From the NCBI RefSeq assembly GCF_008123425.1, contig NZ_VSSS01000049.1, positions 1 through 58,392 on the forward strand: a stretch of 58,392 nt of DNA. The letters are read 5' to 3'. Position numbers and translations under genes: made by a program. The notes under the pieces are model-generated. The model was given only the letters and a program-made list of their open reading frames with translations, had not been told where the DNA came from and did no database searches. This DNA comes from Bradyrhizobium rifense. Its GTDB lineage: Bacteria; Pseudomonadota; Alphaproteobacteria; Rhizobiales; Xanthobacteraceae. Below are positions 43,136 to 52,790 of this stretch, piece by piece (within the stretch, counting starts at the first letter, position 1; every line of letters starts with the position of its first letter).

Positions 43136-43630
43136 CCGACTACAAGCCCCAAATGACGTAGCTGATGTTATGCGGCACATCCTTGACACGAGCCACTGGC
43201 TGGCGCAACCGCGAGGTGACTTCTACCGTGCGCGGCGTTTCACCGCTCCGGTCCGACTCCGGCGCCGCCATCCCCAAAGAAAGCTACCGGACGCGGCAGG
43301 CTCGTTCTCGCCCGATGCAGAATTCGGCTAGCCGATTGTTAGCCCGATTGGCCGATTCTGAAATTTTCGTCGTTTTCTGATGTCATCGCTGCCGACCCGG
43401 CAAGTGCGTCACGACGGAATTCGGGGGATTGCGGTGACGGTGCACTCAATTCAGCGATCTTGCGATTGATCACGCAGGTCCAGCGGACAGTGAGCGCGCT
43501 GAATGCCCGCGCGCTAGGTCACCCAAGCTGACCTGGCGTCCCGGTTCGCAGTCGGCGCCCGTCTGCCAGAGACTCAAGTAGCCGCCGAGAAGGCCGAGCG
43601 CCGGACTTCCCAAGAGGCCCTCGATCGCAT
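43136..43630. other. About 495 bases without a supported gene
   Basis: The stretch between the exporter operon and the AraC gene contains no convincing open frame. It must carry the promoter of the exporter operon (reading left). No clear operator was recognised. Confidence 0.6.
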
Positions 43631-44632
43631 TCAATTGTCAGATGGGCGATCTGTCCGACCCGGCCGTTCCCCGTGGTCAGCCGCAATCGGTGCAGCGCGA
43701 AAATAGCTTGGCGGCGCGCCGATGATACGCTTGAAGGCACGACTGAACGCTGCTTCCGATTCATATCCAAGCCGGCGTGCGACGACCGCGATCTTCAAGC
43801 GGTCGCGAAGCAGCCACTGCTTTGCTTCCTGCATCCGCAACTGCGCCACGTACCGGGCAGGCGTTTGGCCGACCACATTGGCGAAGCGCAACGCAAATGC
43901 CGAGCGAGACGCATGCATGACGTCCGCCAGCGCCTCGACTGTCCAATCCCCGGTCGGATCGCGATGGATCGCGGCGAGAACGCGCCCGATACCTGGGTCG
44001 CGCGCTGCCGCGACCCAACCTTCGGAGCCGCAGCCTTTCTCCACCCAGTTGCGAATCAGCGCCGCGGCAACGACATCGGCCAGCCGCGTCAGCATTCCAC
44101 CCGCACCGACGCGATCCAGCGCGAGTTCGGCGGTCATGGCCTCGAGCAAATGCGGGATGGCGGGCTCGTCGGTGGCGAGTTCGTGCATCTGCATCAGCTC
44201 AGGCATCATCAGAAGCAGGGGATGCTGGCTGTCGAGGTTGAAGGTCATGCCGGCACCGAACAGCACGGTTTCTTCGCCATCGCTATTGCCGTCGCTGCAG
44301 GTGTCGAGGATGCCGCAGCAAACCGGCTCGAAGTGGCAATGCTCCACGGGCGCGGGGAAGGCATCAGGCGAACTCGCCAATGCGTGTTCCGCGCCGCGCG
44401 GCAGCAAGACCGCATCACCTTCTTCAAGGGGGACCCACGTGCCGTCGGGAGTTCGCAGCCAGCAGCCTCGTCCCGCGACGAAGTGGAATTGGGCCTTTGA
44501 CTGCGCGGGAAATAATAGACCCCACGGTGCCGTCATGCGGCAGCGCGCGTAATCGACGCCCTCGAGCTTCAGCCCCCGGAGCATCTCAGTGAGGGGGTGC
44601 GTGGAGGTATCTTTGGACGAATTATCAAGCAT
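43631..44632 (-). CDS. AraC-family transcriptional regulator with cupin sensor
   Basis: A 333-aa regulator. The N-terminal cupin_6-like ligand domain (about residues 1-190) has LEGVDYARCRMTAPWGLLFP and LEEGDAVLLPRGAEHAL. The C-terminal two helix-turn-helix motifs (about 225-325) show LADVMHASRSAFALRFANVV and VARRLGYESEAAFSRAFKRI, the latter with the diagnostic AFSRAFKR. The ATG at 44632 has AGGA in front. It is divergent from the MFS transporter gene, which it probably regulates. The inducing ligand is unknown. Confidence 0.9.
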   Translation of the reverse strand: MLDNSSKDTSTHPLTEMLRGLKLEGVDYARCRMTAPWGLLFPAQSKAQFHFVAGRGCWLRTPDGTWVPLEEGDAVLLPRGAEHALASSPDAFPAPVEHCHFEPVCCGILDTCSDGNSDGEETVLFGAGMTFNLDSQHPLLLMMPELMQMHELATDEPAIPHLLEAMTAELALDRVGAGGMLTRLADVVAAALIRNWVEKGCGSEGWVAAARDPGIGRVLAAIHRDPTGDWTVEALADVMHASRSAFALRFANVVGQTPARYVAQLRMQEAKQWLLRDRLKIAVVARRLGYESEAAFSRAFKRIIGAPPSYFRAAPIAADHGERPGRTDRPSDN

Positions 44633-44701
44633 TGCGGGTTTCCTAGCATGGAAACTCCAAACGGTCACGTCCATCTATGGGCGTTCCCTCTGGAGACGAT
44701 C

Positions 44702-45913
44702 ATGCCCGATTCCGCCAATGCCGCACTTGCTGCCGATGTTTCTCCAATAACCAATGCGCCGACTGCATCGGCGTGGGCGGCTGTCGTCTCCTTGATGCTG
44801 GGCGCGTTCAGCCAGGTCACTGCTGAGTTCCTGCCTGCCAGCCTGCTTACGCCGATCGCCGCCGATCTCGGTGTCTCGGTCGGCGCTGCCGGGCAGGTGG
44901 TGACAGCGACGTCCCTTGTCGGGATCGTCGCCGGGCTTGCAACAGCCATCGTGACACGCGCCATGGATCGCCGCGTCGTCCTGTGGTCGCTGACGGTGCT
45001 GTTGATCGTATCCAATCTGCTGTCGGCGACAGCAAGCAACCTGACGATACTTTTGTTCGCCCGCACGTTGCTCGGCATCAGTCTCAGCGGCTTTTGGGCG
45101 ATGGCAACGGCTACCGCGATGCGGCTTGTCCCGGCGGACGCGCTGCCGCGCGCGATCTCACTGATCTTCAGCGGAGTATCGATTGCCACAGTCAGCGCTG
45201 CGCCGATCGGGGCATATCTTGGCGATCTCTGGGGGTGGCGGAACGTGTTTTTGCTTGCGGCTGTGGTCGGCGCCGTCGTGCTGGTCTTTCAGGTGCTGAC
45301 GCTGCCGCGCTTGCCGCCGCTCACGTCGCCGGATGTGCGCACGCTTTTTGTATTGATGCGGCGGCCAAGTGTCCGGCTCGTGATGATCGCAGTCGCCATC
45401 AGCATCTCGGGCCATTTCGCCGGTTTCACTTACGTCCGCCACTTCCTCGAGCAAGTGCCAAAGCTTCCGGTCACGACGATTTCACTCGTCCTGCTGGCTT
45501 ATGGCGTGGGCGGTTTCCTCGGCAATTTCGCGGGCGGCACGCTTGTCGTCCGCAGCGCGAAGGTAGCGATCGTCACTGGATCTGCAGCCATCGCCGTGCT
45601 CGCGCTGGTGCTTCTTGTTTTTGGCAGCTCGGGCCTTGTCTCGGGCGTCGCGGTTGGCCTCTGGGGTTTTGCCTTCGGCGTGCTCCCGGTTGGCTTCCAG
45701 ACATGGATGGTGCGGGTAGCATCGGACGAAGCCGAATCTGCCGGTGGCCTGCTTGTATCGGCCTTCCAGGTCGCGATCACGGTCGGCGCAGTCGTTGGCG
45801 GCATTCTGGTCGACGGCTTCGGCCCGTTCGGCGCCGTTGGTTATCTCGCGGCGGCGACGGCGGCGGGCGCCCTGCTTGTGTCGCTGTCGCGCAGCGGGGA
45901 GGTGCGGCCCTGA
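44702..45913 (+). CDS. MFS transporter, sugar/drug efflux (AraJ-like)
   Basis: A 403-aa major-facilitator protein with twelve predicted transmembrane helices. The motif-A-like loop after helix 2 is ATAIVTRAMDRRVVLWSLTV, and helix 5 has ISLIFSGVSIATVSAAPIGA. It resembles the AraJ/Cmx proton-driven efflux branch. The ATG at 44702 follows GGAG; the frame opens at 44597 but that part overlaps the divergent AraC gene. Substrate unknown. Confidence 0.88.
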   Translation: MPDSANAALAADVSPITNAPTASAWAAVVSLMLGAFSQVTAEFLPASLLTPIAADLGVSVGAAGQVVTATSLVGIVAGLATAIVTRAMDRRVVLWSLTVLLIVSNLLSATASNLTILLFARTLLGISLSGFWAMATATAMRLVPADALPRAISLIFSGVSIATVSAAPIGAYLGDLWGWRNVFLLAAVVGAVVLVFQVLTLPRLPPLTSPDVRTLFVLMRRPSVRLVMIAVAISISGHFAGFTYVRHFLEQVPKLPVTTISLVLLAYGVGGFLGNFAGGTLVVRSAKVAIVTGSAAIAVLALVLLVFGSSGLVSGVAVGLWGFAFGVLPVGFQTWMVRVASDEAESAGGLLVSAFQVAITVGAVVGGILVDGFGPFGAVGYLAAATAAGALLVSLSRSGEVRP

Positions 45914-46269
45914 AGTGTGGTCTCTGTGTCGCCGCGGCCCGGTCGCGTTGACGCATCTGTCTGGGAAAATGGTGCCCAGGGAGGAATCCAACGCAACCAC
46001 CGACACGACGAACCCCTGTTTGTCCTTAGTATGGTGGCGTGGCGCCCGATACCGATCGCCCGCTTGCGGTCGTCACGGCGACGCACTGTCAGTTTTTCCT
46101 CCTGTTAGAACCGGAACGGTTTCTTGTAATCGAAAACTGGTGGATCGGCATTAAATCGAGGATCGATGGCCACCAGCGATTGTCTGGCCACCTTTCGATG
46201 ATCCGCCATACCAAACAGGCCGTCGCCTCGACCGAAATTGCCGCGAGCTTCCAGGGCCAAGGCGTCCGG
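45914..46269. other. 356-base junction region without a gene
   Basis: No supported coding region. The left part contains the decayed tRNA-Phe-like fragment described separately. The rest shows no repeat or promoter that I can name. Confidence 0.55.
45970..46010 (-). other. Decayed tRNA-Phe 3' fragment (possible old attachment site)
   Basis: Read on the plus strand, TGGTGCCCAGG (acceptor stem plus CCA) is followed by GGAATCC and AACCACCGACAC (T arm), closely matching the clean fragment at 55590-55634 with a few changes and a small insertion. Same orientation as that copy. Interpretation as a worn attachment site is inference. Confidence 0.55.
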
Positions 46270-47901
46270 TTACTGCGCGGCGGCAACGCGCCCTGTGTAG
46301 GTCCCAGTCAGAAGATCGACGCCCTTGTCGGCGACCGCCATGACGGTGGCGTTCGTGTTGGCGCTGATGATCCTGGGCATAATGGAGGCGTCCATGACCC
46401 GAAGGCCGTCTATCCCCTTGACCCGCAAGTCGGGCGTGACCACGGTCGTGGGGTCTTCCGCCCTACCCATTCGGCAGGTGCCGACCGGGTGAAAGTTGCT
46501 CTGCGTCGTCGCTTTCATGTATTCGACGAGCTCCGCGTCGTCCGTTATTGCCTGTCCCGGCGACAGCTCTTCTTCCACGATGTCAATGAACGGTGCTGTT
46601 GCGACGATCGTCCGGAGATACTTTAGCGCCTTCAATAGGCGTCGTGTGTCCTCTGGATCGCTCATCCAATTCGGATCGACCTCAGCGTCATCCTCTGGAA
46701 GCGCCGATTTCAAGCGGACGGACCCGTAGGAAAGCGGGCGAACCAAATTGGCCAGAAGCGTAACGGCGTTGCGTGGCTTGACCGTCAGTGTCGGCCACAT
46801 CAGACCAATGCAATAGATTTGGATATCGGGCGGCCCGGCGGGATCGTCCAAATTGACGAACGCCATCGTCTCGGATCCCGTGGAAGCGATAGGGCCTGTG
46901 CCAAAAGCGAAATACTGAATGACGTTCCGGATCAGCTTGATCCCTGCGTCCTCGCCGAAATAACCAAACGGGCCCTTCGTCGAAAGAGACAGAAAGACTT
47001 CGTTGTGATCTTGCAGATTCTGGCCGACGCCGGGCAGGTCGGCGACGATTGGGATGTCGAACTGGGCCAGGTGATCGGCGGGTCCGATCCCTGAAAGCAT
47101 CAGGAGCTTGGGCGTGGCGAGCGCCCCGGCCGTCAAGACGACTTCATGCGTCGCCTTCGCCTGATGGACCTTCCCGTCTTTGACGTATTCGATCCCGATC
47201 GCCCGCTGACCGTCGAACAGCACCCGGTTGGCCCTCGCTTCGGTAACCAGGGTCAACCGCTCGTCGCCGATCACCGGCCTCAAGAACGAGTCCGCCGAGC
47301 TGCGGCGTTTTCCTCGAAAGGTCGTCGATTGTTCGTACCCCACGCCGTGCAGCTCACCGCCCGTGAAATCGTCGGTGAAAGGGACTTTCAGTTTTTGCAA
47401 CGTCCGGACGAAGATGTTGGCGGCCTCGGAGATGTAGGCCGGGTCGGAAACCTTGAGAGGCCCGTCTCCGCTGTGCGCGGCATTCTCCAGCCTGACGTTG
47501 CCCTCCTGCTTGCGGAAGTAGGGGACCAGGTCATCCCAGCCCCAGCCCGCATCGCCGGACAACGTGTTCCAACGGTCATAGTCGTCCTTGGAGCCGCGAG
47601 CGTAGGTCATAACGTTCACCGAGCTTCCCCCGCCAACGACGTTCCCTTGCATGATGTCGACGGCTCGACCCTCGAGCGCGGGCTGGGGCGTCGAGGTGTA
47701 GCGCTTGATGTAGGGCGATTTGCCGAACACGATTTTGACGGCGCCAGCGGGCATGTGGATCAGCATATTGTCGTCGAGCGGCCCGGCCTCCAAAAGCAAC
47801 ACCGTCGCCCCATGGTCTTTGACCAGGCGGCTGGCCACGACGCAGCCGGCGCTGCCTGCTCCCACTACGATGTAGTCAAAGGTATCGGACACTGAGGTCA
47901 T
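46270..47901 (-). CDS. GMC-family oxidoreductase (choline dehydrogenase-like)
   Basis: A 543-aa FAD-dependent alcohol oxidase or dehydrogenase. The FAD motif is DYIVVGAGSAGCVVASRLVK at about 9-28, followed by LLLEAG. The GMC signature is seen as GNVVGGGSSVNVMTYARGSK, and the catalytic His pair region near the C terminus as NFHPVGTCRMG. The ATG at 47901 follows AGGAAG; the frame extends to 48069 without a good start. The aldehyde dehydrogenase gene is immediately upstream on the same strand, suggesting alcohol-to-aldehyde-to-acid oxidation (inference). Confidence 0.92.
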   Translation of the reverse strand: MTSVSDTFDYIVVGAGSAGCVVASRLVKDHGATVLLLEAGPLDDNMLIHMPAGAVKIVFGKSPYIKRYTSTPQPALEGRAVDIMQGNVVGGGSSVNVMTYARGSKDDYDRWNTLSGDAGWGWDDLVPYFRKQEGNVRLENAAHSGDGPLKVSDPAYISEAANIFVRTLQKLKVPFTDDFTGGELHGVGYEQSTTFRGKRRSSADSFLRPVIGDERLTLVTEARANRVLFDGQRAIGIEYVKDGKVHQAKATHEVVLTAGALATPKLLMLSGIGPADHLAQFDIPIVADLPGVGQNLQDHNEVFLSLSTKGPFGYFGEDAGIKLIRNVIQYFAFGTGPIASTGSETMAFVNLDDPAGPPDIQIYCIGLMWPTLTVKPRNAVTLLANLVRPLSYGSVRLKSALPEDDAEVDPNWMSDPEDTRRLLKALKYLRTIVATAPFIDIVEEELSPGQAITDDAELVEYMKATTQSNFHPVGTCRMGRAEDPTTVVTPDLRVKGIDGLRVMDASIMPRIISANTNATVMAVADKGVDLLTGTYTGRVAAAQ

Positions 47902-48035
47902 TTGGTTTCTTCCTGGTTGATCTCCCGGCCGCTTCAATTGCTGGCGCGAGGGACGGCTGAAACAGGGCGGGATTTTGGCGTTGGCGTGAACCGATAGGGA
48001 CCGTTGCAGTTCACGCCAAATCGCGGATATGGACC

Positions 48036-49517
48036 TCAGGTCTTGGCTGAAATCACCCGCAAGTAACAATATTCCTTCAGGCCTTCGGCGCCATACTGCA
48101 CGCCAAAGCCCGAGTCCTTGTTACCGCCGAACGGCACGTTCGGATTTACGACCAAGTGCTGGTTGATCCAAACCGTCCCGGCCTCCATCCGATGAGCGAC
48201 CGCGTCCAGTTCGGCCGGGTCGCGGCCCCAAACCGATCCCCCAAGCCCGTAGTCTGTGGAATTGGCGATCTCGATCGCCTCGTCGATGGTGCCGTACTTG
48301 ATCAGCGACCTCAGAGGACCGAAGTTTTCGAGCTTCACGTAGTCGGCGTGGGGCGATGGGTTGTCGAGGATCGTGACTGGAAAGAAATTGCCTTTCCCTT
48401 CGATCTCATCGCCGCGGTAAAGAACGGCGACACTATCTTTTTGAATGGCCGCCCAGGTCGCCTGCAGCCGCAGAAGTTGCGCCCGGTTTTGGATGGGCCC
48501 GATCGTGGTGGCGGGATCGAATCCATCGCCCAGGACTTGCTCGGCGGCAAATTTCGAGAGCGCCGCGGCCATTTCATCGTAGCGGCTTTCATGCACCAAC
48601 AGCCGCTTGATCGTGATGCAACCCTGACCGTTTACCAAGAACATCCCCCAGAAAATGGGAGCGATCGCCGCATCAACGTCGACGTCCGGCAGCACAATCC
48701 CGGCGTCATTGCCGCCCAACTCGAGGGTCAGGTGCTTCAGCGTCTGGGAGGCGGACTCGAAAACCCGCCGGCCGGTCTGAGTGGAGCCCGTGAACGAGAT
48801 CTTGTCGGCTTCGGGGTGGGACGTCATCCAGGGGCCGACATTGTCGCCTCCAGTCACCACGTTCAGGATGCCGGCGGGGAGAATGTCGCGCACCAGTTCC
48901 GCGACGCGCAACACGGTCAGCGGTGTGTAGAAAGACGGCTTCAGGACGACTGTGTTGCCCGCGATCAGGGCGGGAACGACCTTGTCGTACGATAGAAGTA
49001 ATGGCAGATTCCAGGGACTGATGGCCGCGACGACACCGAGGGGCGCATAGTGCCGGGTGACCCGGCCAACGCCCGGTTGGGTGGTTTCCACGTCGGGAAG
49101 GCTTTGCGCGAGAACGCCCGGCGCGAAGTCATCCAAAACAGCCGCGACTTCCCACAGGGCGAGGCTTCTCGGGCGGCCCCCCTCGGCCATGAGGAGGGTG
49201 ACGAGCTCTTCACGATGCGCTTTGACGTTCTCGAACGCCTTCTCGAGGATCGATCGTCGCGCCTCCCAGGTCAGTTTGCTCCACGAGGAAAAGGCTCGGC
49301 GGGCGGCCGCGAACGCTGCATCCATTCCGTCGCGCTCAATGTCGGGCACTTTGGCGAGCAGCTCGCCGGTGGCGGGATCAAGAACATCCAGGGTGTTGCG
49401 AGCACCGACACCCTTTCCGTCGATCAGGTTTGTAAAAATGCCGCGGACGCCAGCGGCGGCGAGAGCACTCTCGCGAAGCGCTGACACGGAGTCAGCCGGA
49501 ATGGATTGCTCGACCAT
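48036..49517 (-). CDS. NAD(P)+-dependent aldehyde dehydrogenase
   Basis: A 493-aa dehydrogenase. Catalytic residues: Glu in LTLELGGNDAGI and Cys in VNGQGCITIKRLL. The Asn is in the ISPWNLPLLLSYDKVVPALI stretch, and FTGSTQTGRRV carries the cofactor-binding serine. AAGGAAAC precedes the ATG. It is part of a minus-strand block LysR - GST-like - ALDH - GMC and would oxidise the aldehyde made by the GMC enzyme. Confidence 0.93.
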   Translation of the reverse strand: MVEQSIPADSVSALRESALAAAGVRGIFTNLIDGKGVGARNTLDVLDPATGELLAKVPDIERDGMDAAFAAARRAFSSWSKLTWEARRSILEKAFENVKAHREELVTLLMAEGGRPRSLALWEVAAVLDDFAPGVLAQSLPDVETTQPGVGRVTRHYAPLGVVAAISPWNLPLLLSYDKVVPALIAGNTVVLKPSFYTPLTVLRVAELVRDILPAGILNVVTGGDNVGPWMTSHPEADKISFTGSTQTGRRVFESASQTLKHLTLELGGNDAGIVLPDVDVDAAIAPIFWGMFLVNGQGCITIKRLLVHESRYDEMAAALSKFAAEQVLGDGFDPATTIGPIQNRAQLLRLQATWAAIQKDSVAVLYRGDEIEGKGNFFPVTILDNPSPHADYVKLENFGPLRSLIKYGTIDEAIEIANSTDYGLGGSVWGRDPAELDAVAHRMEAGTVWINQHLVVNPNVPFGGNKDSGFGVQYGAEGLKEYCYLRVISAKT

Positions 49518-49571
49518 GAGCGTGTTTCCTTCAAATAAGGGCCAGGACTCCGCAAACTCTAGGCAATAGAC

Positions 49572-50351
49572 CTAGAAGTCGCGATCGAGGTCGGGGAAGA
49601 ACTCGGCGAGCAAATTGCCGATGTACCGTGTGAGATTCGGGAGGCTTCGGGCGTAGTCGGTCAGCCTGGGATGCATCTCGCGGAGCTGATAGACCAGGAT
49701 GGTCATTCCGAAGACGACCGCGTCAAAAGACGTCGGCCGGTCGGTCCCGAGAAGATACCGATTTTCGCCCAGAATTTCGGCGACGGCCGCGAGGTCCTTG
49801 GACGCCTTGTCCACGATTTCGTCGGGCGTATAACGCGCGATGCCCTGCCCGTAGGTGCGGTCTTCCATGTCGTCCCGCAGCCCCTGAAGGCCGGGGCCCA
49901 TTCCGCCGAAGGCGTGCTCGAAGAACCAGTCCGAACCTTCTTGATCATAGAATTCGTAGATCAGCGCGATCCAATAGAGGTGGTCCTCCAGCGTCCGCTG
50001 GACGAGGTGGCCGACAGCGCGCTGATGGTCGCTCAAACCGGCGTCGGGATCTGGAAAGGCCGTCTTCAGAAAGCCAATGACCAGGTCGGAATCGGCGACT
50101 TTCACGCCATCGACCGTGATGAAAGGTACCTTTCCACGCGGCGCATTGCCAACGCCCTGCTCGGCGACGGGTTCGAAGGGGATTCCTTGGAAACGAAGAT
50201 GAGCTGTCAGCTTCGCAGAAAAAGGCGACAGCGTCGGGACCCTGCGCGCGACGTCGGGATCGAAAATGCCGAAGCGGTGCAGAGCCATGACAGTCGACGG
50301 TCCAAAGTGGACCTTATCGTACGGGTTCACATAGACGGGGATCTTCTTCAT
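49572..50351 (-). CDS. Glutathione S-transferase-like protein
   Basis: A 259-aa protein with a thioredoxin-like N-terminal part (about residues 35-110, SPFSAKLTAHLRFQGIPFEP, then GKVPFITVDGVKVADSDLVI) and an all-helical C-terminal domain (about 115-255). The order and the DSDLVIGFL motif match the Tom37/metaxin-type GST-like family. The ATG at 50351 has AAGGA nine bases upstream. The catalytic residue usual in GST is not clear, so the activity is unknown. Confidence 0.82.
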   Translation of the reverse strand: MKKIPVYVNPYDKVHFGPSTVMALHRFGIFDPDVARRVPTLSPFSAKLTAHLRFQGIPFEPVAEQGVGNAPRGKVPFITVDGVKVADSDLVIGFLKTAFPDPDAGLSDHQRAVGHLVQRTLEDHLYWIALIYEFYDQEGSDWFFEHAFGGMGPGLQGLRDDMEDRTYGQGIARYTPDEIVDKASKDLAAVAEILGENRYLLGTDRPTSFDAVVFGMTILVYQLREMHPRLTDYARSLPNLTRYIGNLLAEFFPDLDRDF

Positions 50352-50537
50352 CACGGGCGTCCTTCATCTCGATTCACGCTCACAGCGCTGAGCACACCAG
50401 ACCGAAGGCAGCGGCTCCGCCCGTCGTTTCTGGCGCACGTGGGATATCGCGCATTGTCGAGACGATGATAATCGGATGAACGTCGACAGGACTTTTCGGG
50501 ATTTGCGAGCAATGTCGTTAAAGCGGCACCGGAAAGG

Positions 50538-51419
50538 TCAGTCCGCGACCAGATTCTTCGCCAGGAAATCGATGAACGTTCGCACACGCTGACTGGAGAC
50601 GCTGCCTGCGGTGACAGCGTACAGATTGGCGTTGGAAGTCACGAACGTGTCGAGAGCGGTGACAAGTGCGCCAGAGGCAAGCTCCTTGCGGATGTCCAAA
50701 TCGTTTCGCATGATGACGCCGTGGCCGTCGAGCGCCCATTGGCGAAGAACGCCGCCATCGTTAGCAACGCGATCGCCCGCAACACGAACCGTAACGGGTC
50801 GTCCCTCAACGGTGAAAGACCACGAAGAAAAGGTCGATCCAGGGCGCGGGTGGACGAGGCAATTGTGCGCGGCCAGGTCATCTGGGTGATTGGGTGCAGC
50901 ATGGCTTGCCCAATAGGATGGCGCGGCGCACACCACGCGGCGCCCTCGAAGCATCAATCGAGCCTTGAGAGCCGAATCCGCCAAGGGGCCATTGCGGAGT
51001 GCTAGGTCAATGTCCTGCTCCACGAGATCGACGACACCATCGGACAAGTGCAGCGCAATTTGTACGGCGGGGTGTAAGTCGAGGAAGCGATCGATCAGCG
51101 GCGCTACCTCGGTCCGGCCAAAATGTTGCGTGGCCGTCATCCGGATTGGGCCGCGCAAGGGCCCGTCCTGAACCCCGGCGATGGATGCGTCCCAGTCTGC
51201 CAAGAGCTTTCTAGCATCGGCGAGAAAACGTCGCCCTTCGAACGTGAAGCTCAATCTGCGGGTCGATCGCGTGATCAGACTAACACGCGCCTGCTCTTCC
51301 AACTGCTGAAGCGCGACCGTCACCGTTGAGGTCGAAACAGACACTTGGCGGGCGGCTGCTGAAAAGCTGCCCGTCTCAGCTATAGCTACGTACAGGCGGA
51401 GGGCCTCCAGCGTGTCCAT
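50538..51419 (-). CDS. LysR-family transcriptional regulator
   Basis: A 293-aa regulator. The N-terminal winged helix-turn-helix is at about 1-60 (LEALRLYVAIAETGSFSAAA, then VSVSTSTVTVALQQLEEQAR), followed by an effector-binding domain (about 90-290). The ATG at 51419 is preferred; a TTG at 51428 is also in frame. It faces the Gfo/Idh gene across a 93-base intergenic region, the usual position of a LysR-controlled divergent promoter, and is first of the minus-strand block. The effector is unknown. Confidence 0.9.
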   Translation of the reverse strand: MDTLEALRLYVAIAETGSFSAAARQVSVSTSTVTVALQQLEEQARVSLITRSTRRLSFTFEGRRFLADARKLLADWDASIAGVQDGPLRGPIRMTATQHFGRTEVAPLIDRFLDLHPAVQIALHLSDGVVDLVEQDIDLALRNGPLADSALKARLMLRGRRVVCAAPSYWASHAAPNHPDDLAAHNCLVHPRPGSTFSSWSFTVEGRPVTVRVAGDRVANDGGVLRQWALDGHGVIMRNDLDIRKELASGALVTALDTFVTSNANLYAVTAGSVSSQRVRTFIDFLAKNLVAD

Positions 51420-51512
51420 TTCTCGCAAATCCCGAAAGGTCCAATCGAGAATAGCCTAATTATCGACGAGGCAAATACAACCGATATTGGCTTCAACAAG
51501 CAGGAGAAGCCC

Positions 51513-52652
51513 ATGTCCACCTCATCGACGATAGCCGACAGCAGTGCCCCCTCTGCCAACCACACGATCATCCGTGTTGGCCTGATCGGCGTCGGAAACT
51601 GGGCTTTGAACGGCCCCGTTCGCGTGCTCAGCCTCATGCCGCAATATGAAATGGCGGCTGTCTATAGCCAGCGTCGCGACGCCGCGCAGTCTGCTGCGGA
51701 CACCTTCGGTATCAGGCATGTCGTCGGGTCGTTCGATGAATTGGTTCGCCATCCAGACGTCGACATCGTCCTCGTGCTCACGACAGGTCCGCAGCACGAG
51801 GAAGCGGTACGCGCAGCGATCGCTGCGAGGAAGACCGTGTACTGCGAGTGGCCCTTGACGCCGGTCTCGAAGACCTCGGCTGAACTGGTCGACCTTGCGG
51901 CAAAAGCTGGTGTGCAAACCATTCTCGGCACCCAACGCCGGTTCGCGCCAGGGCTGCGCTATCTGAAGGATCTTCTCGGCGATGGCTACGTCGGTCGTGT
52001 GCGCTCGGTCAGGATGCATGTGACGGTGAGCAGTTTCGGCAAAAATCGCAGCAAGGCGATTCGTTGGAGCGCCTTCCCCGAAAATTTCATGGGCGTTACC
52101 TCAATTTTCGGCGCGCACTTGATGGACCCCCTCTTCTCGATCGTAGGCCGTCCGACTGAGATCTCGGCCGTTTCTGTCAACCAGTGGCCGGAAATCAAAA
52201 TCGTCGAAACGGGCGAGGAGATCAGCACGAAGGTTCCGGATCAATTGCTGCTGCAAGGCATCCTCGCAAGCGGAGCCGTGTTCGCCGTTCATATCGAGGG
52301 CGGGAAGCATCATGGCACCGGCGTTCAGATCGATATCACGGGTGATGATGGTGACTTGCAGATCACCAACACCTCGGCGTTCGGGGACGTGGGCGAAAAA
52401 TATAATCTATTCGGTGCCCGCGTAGCGGACACCAAGATGGCGCCACTCGCAGTGCCCGCATCGTACAACTGGTTGCCACCCTCTGATCTTCCTAGCGGCG
52501 TGCTGGAGCTCGCCGATCTCTTCGAGGTTCATGCCCGCGATCTCGCAAGCGGCTCGCGAACCGTGCCCAGCTTCGAGGACGCCCTCTTCATGCAGCGGCT
52601 GCTTGAACAGGCAGCGATCTCGTCAGCCAGCGGACATCGCATCAAGCTTTAG
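51513..52652 (+). CDS. Gfo/Idh/MocA-family protein, Gal80-like branch
   Basis: A 379-aa NAD(P)-binding protein. The Rossmann motif is VGLIGVGNWALNG at about 22-34, followed by the family's second domain. Where the catalytic EKP of sugar dehydrogenases is expected, it reads YCEWPLTPVSKTSAELVDLA, i.e. EWP with no lysine, as in Gal80-like proteins. It may therefore be a sensor or have altered chemistry (inference). AGGAGA precedes the ATG. It is divergent from LysR. Confidence 0.82.
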   Translation: MSTSSTIADSSAPSANHTIIRVGLIGVGNWALNGPVRVLSLMPQYEMAAVYSQRRDAAQSAADTFGIRHVVGSFDELVRHPDVDIVLVLTTGPQHEEAVRAAIAARKTVYCEWPLTPVSKTSAELVDLAAKAGVQTILGTQRRFAPGLRYLKDLLGDGYVGRVRSVRMHVTVSSFGKNRSKAIRWSAFPENFMGVTSIFGAHLMDPLFSIVGRPTEISAVSVNQWPEIKIVETGEEISTKVPDQLLLQGILASGAVFAVHIEGGKHHGTGVQIDITGDDGDLQITNTSAFGDVGEKYNLFGARVADTKMAPLAVPASYNWLPPSDLPSGVLELADLFEVHARDLASGSRTVPSFEDALFMQRLLEQAAISSASGHRIKL

Positions 52653-52790
52653 ACGCTGCCGCGGCCGGTCCTCCGCCTTGGCGGCAAATCACACCGGCCG
52701 CGACCATCCTCCACCAACTGCCAAGTAACATTCGCGCCGCTCTGCGAGCAGGCGAGCGATGATCACTGGCGCTTTGAAAGGCGAAATGTC

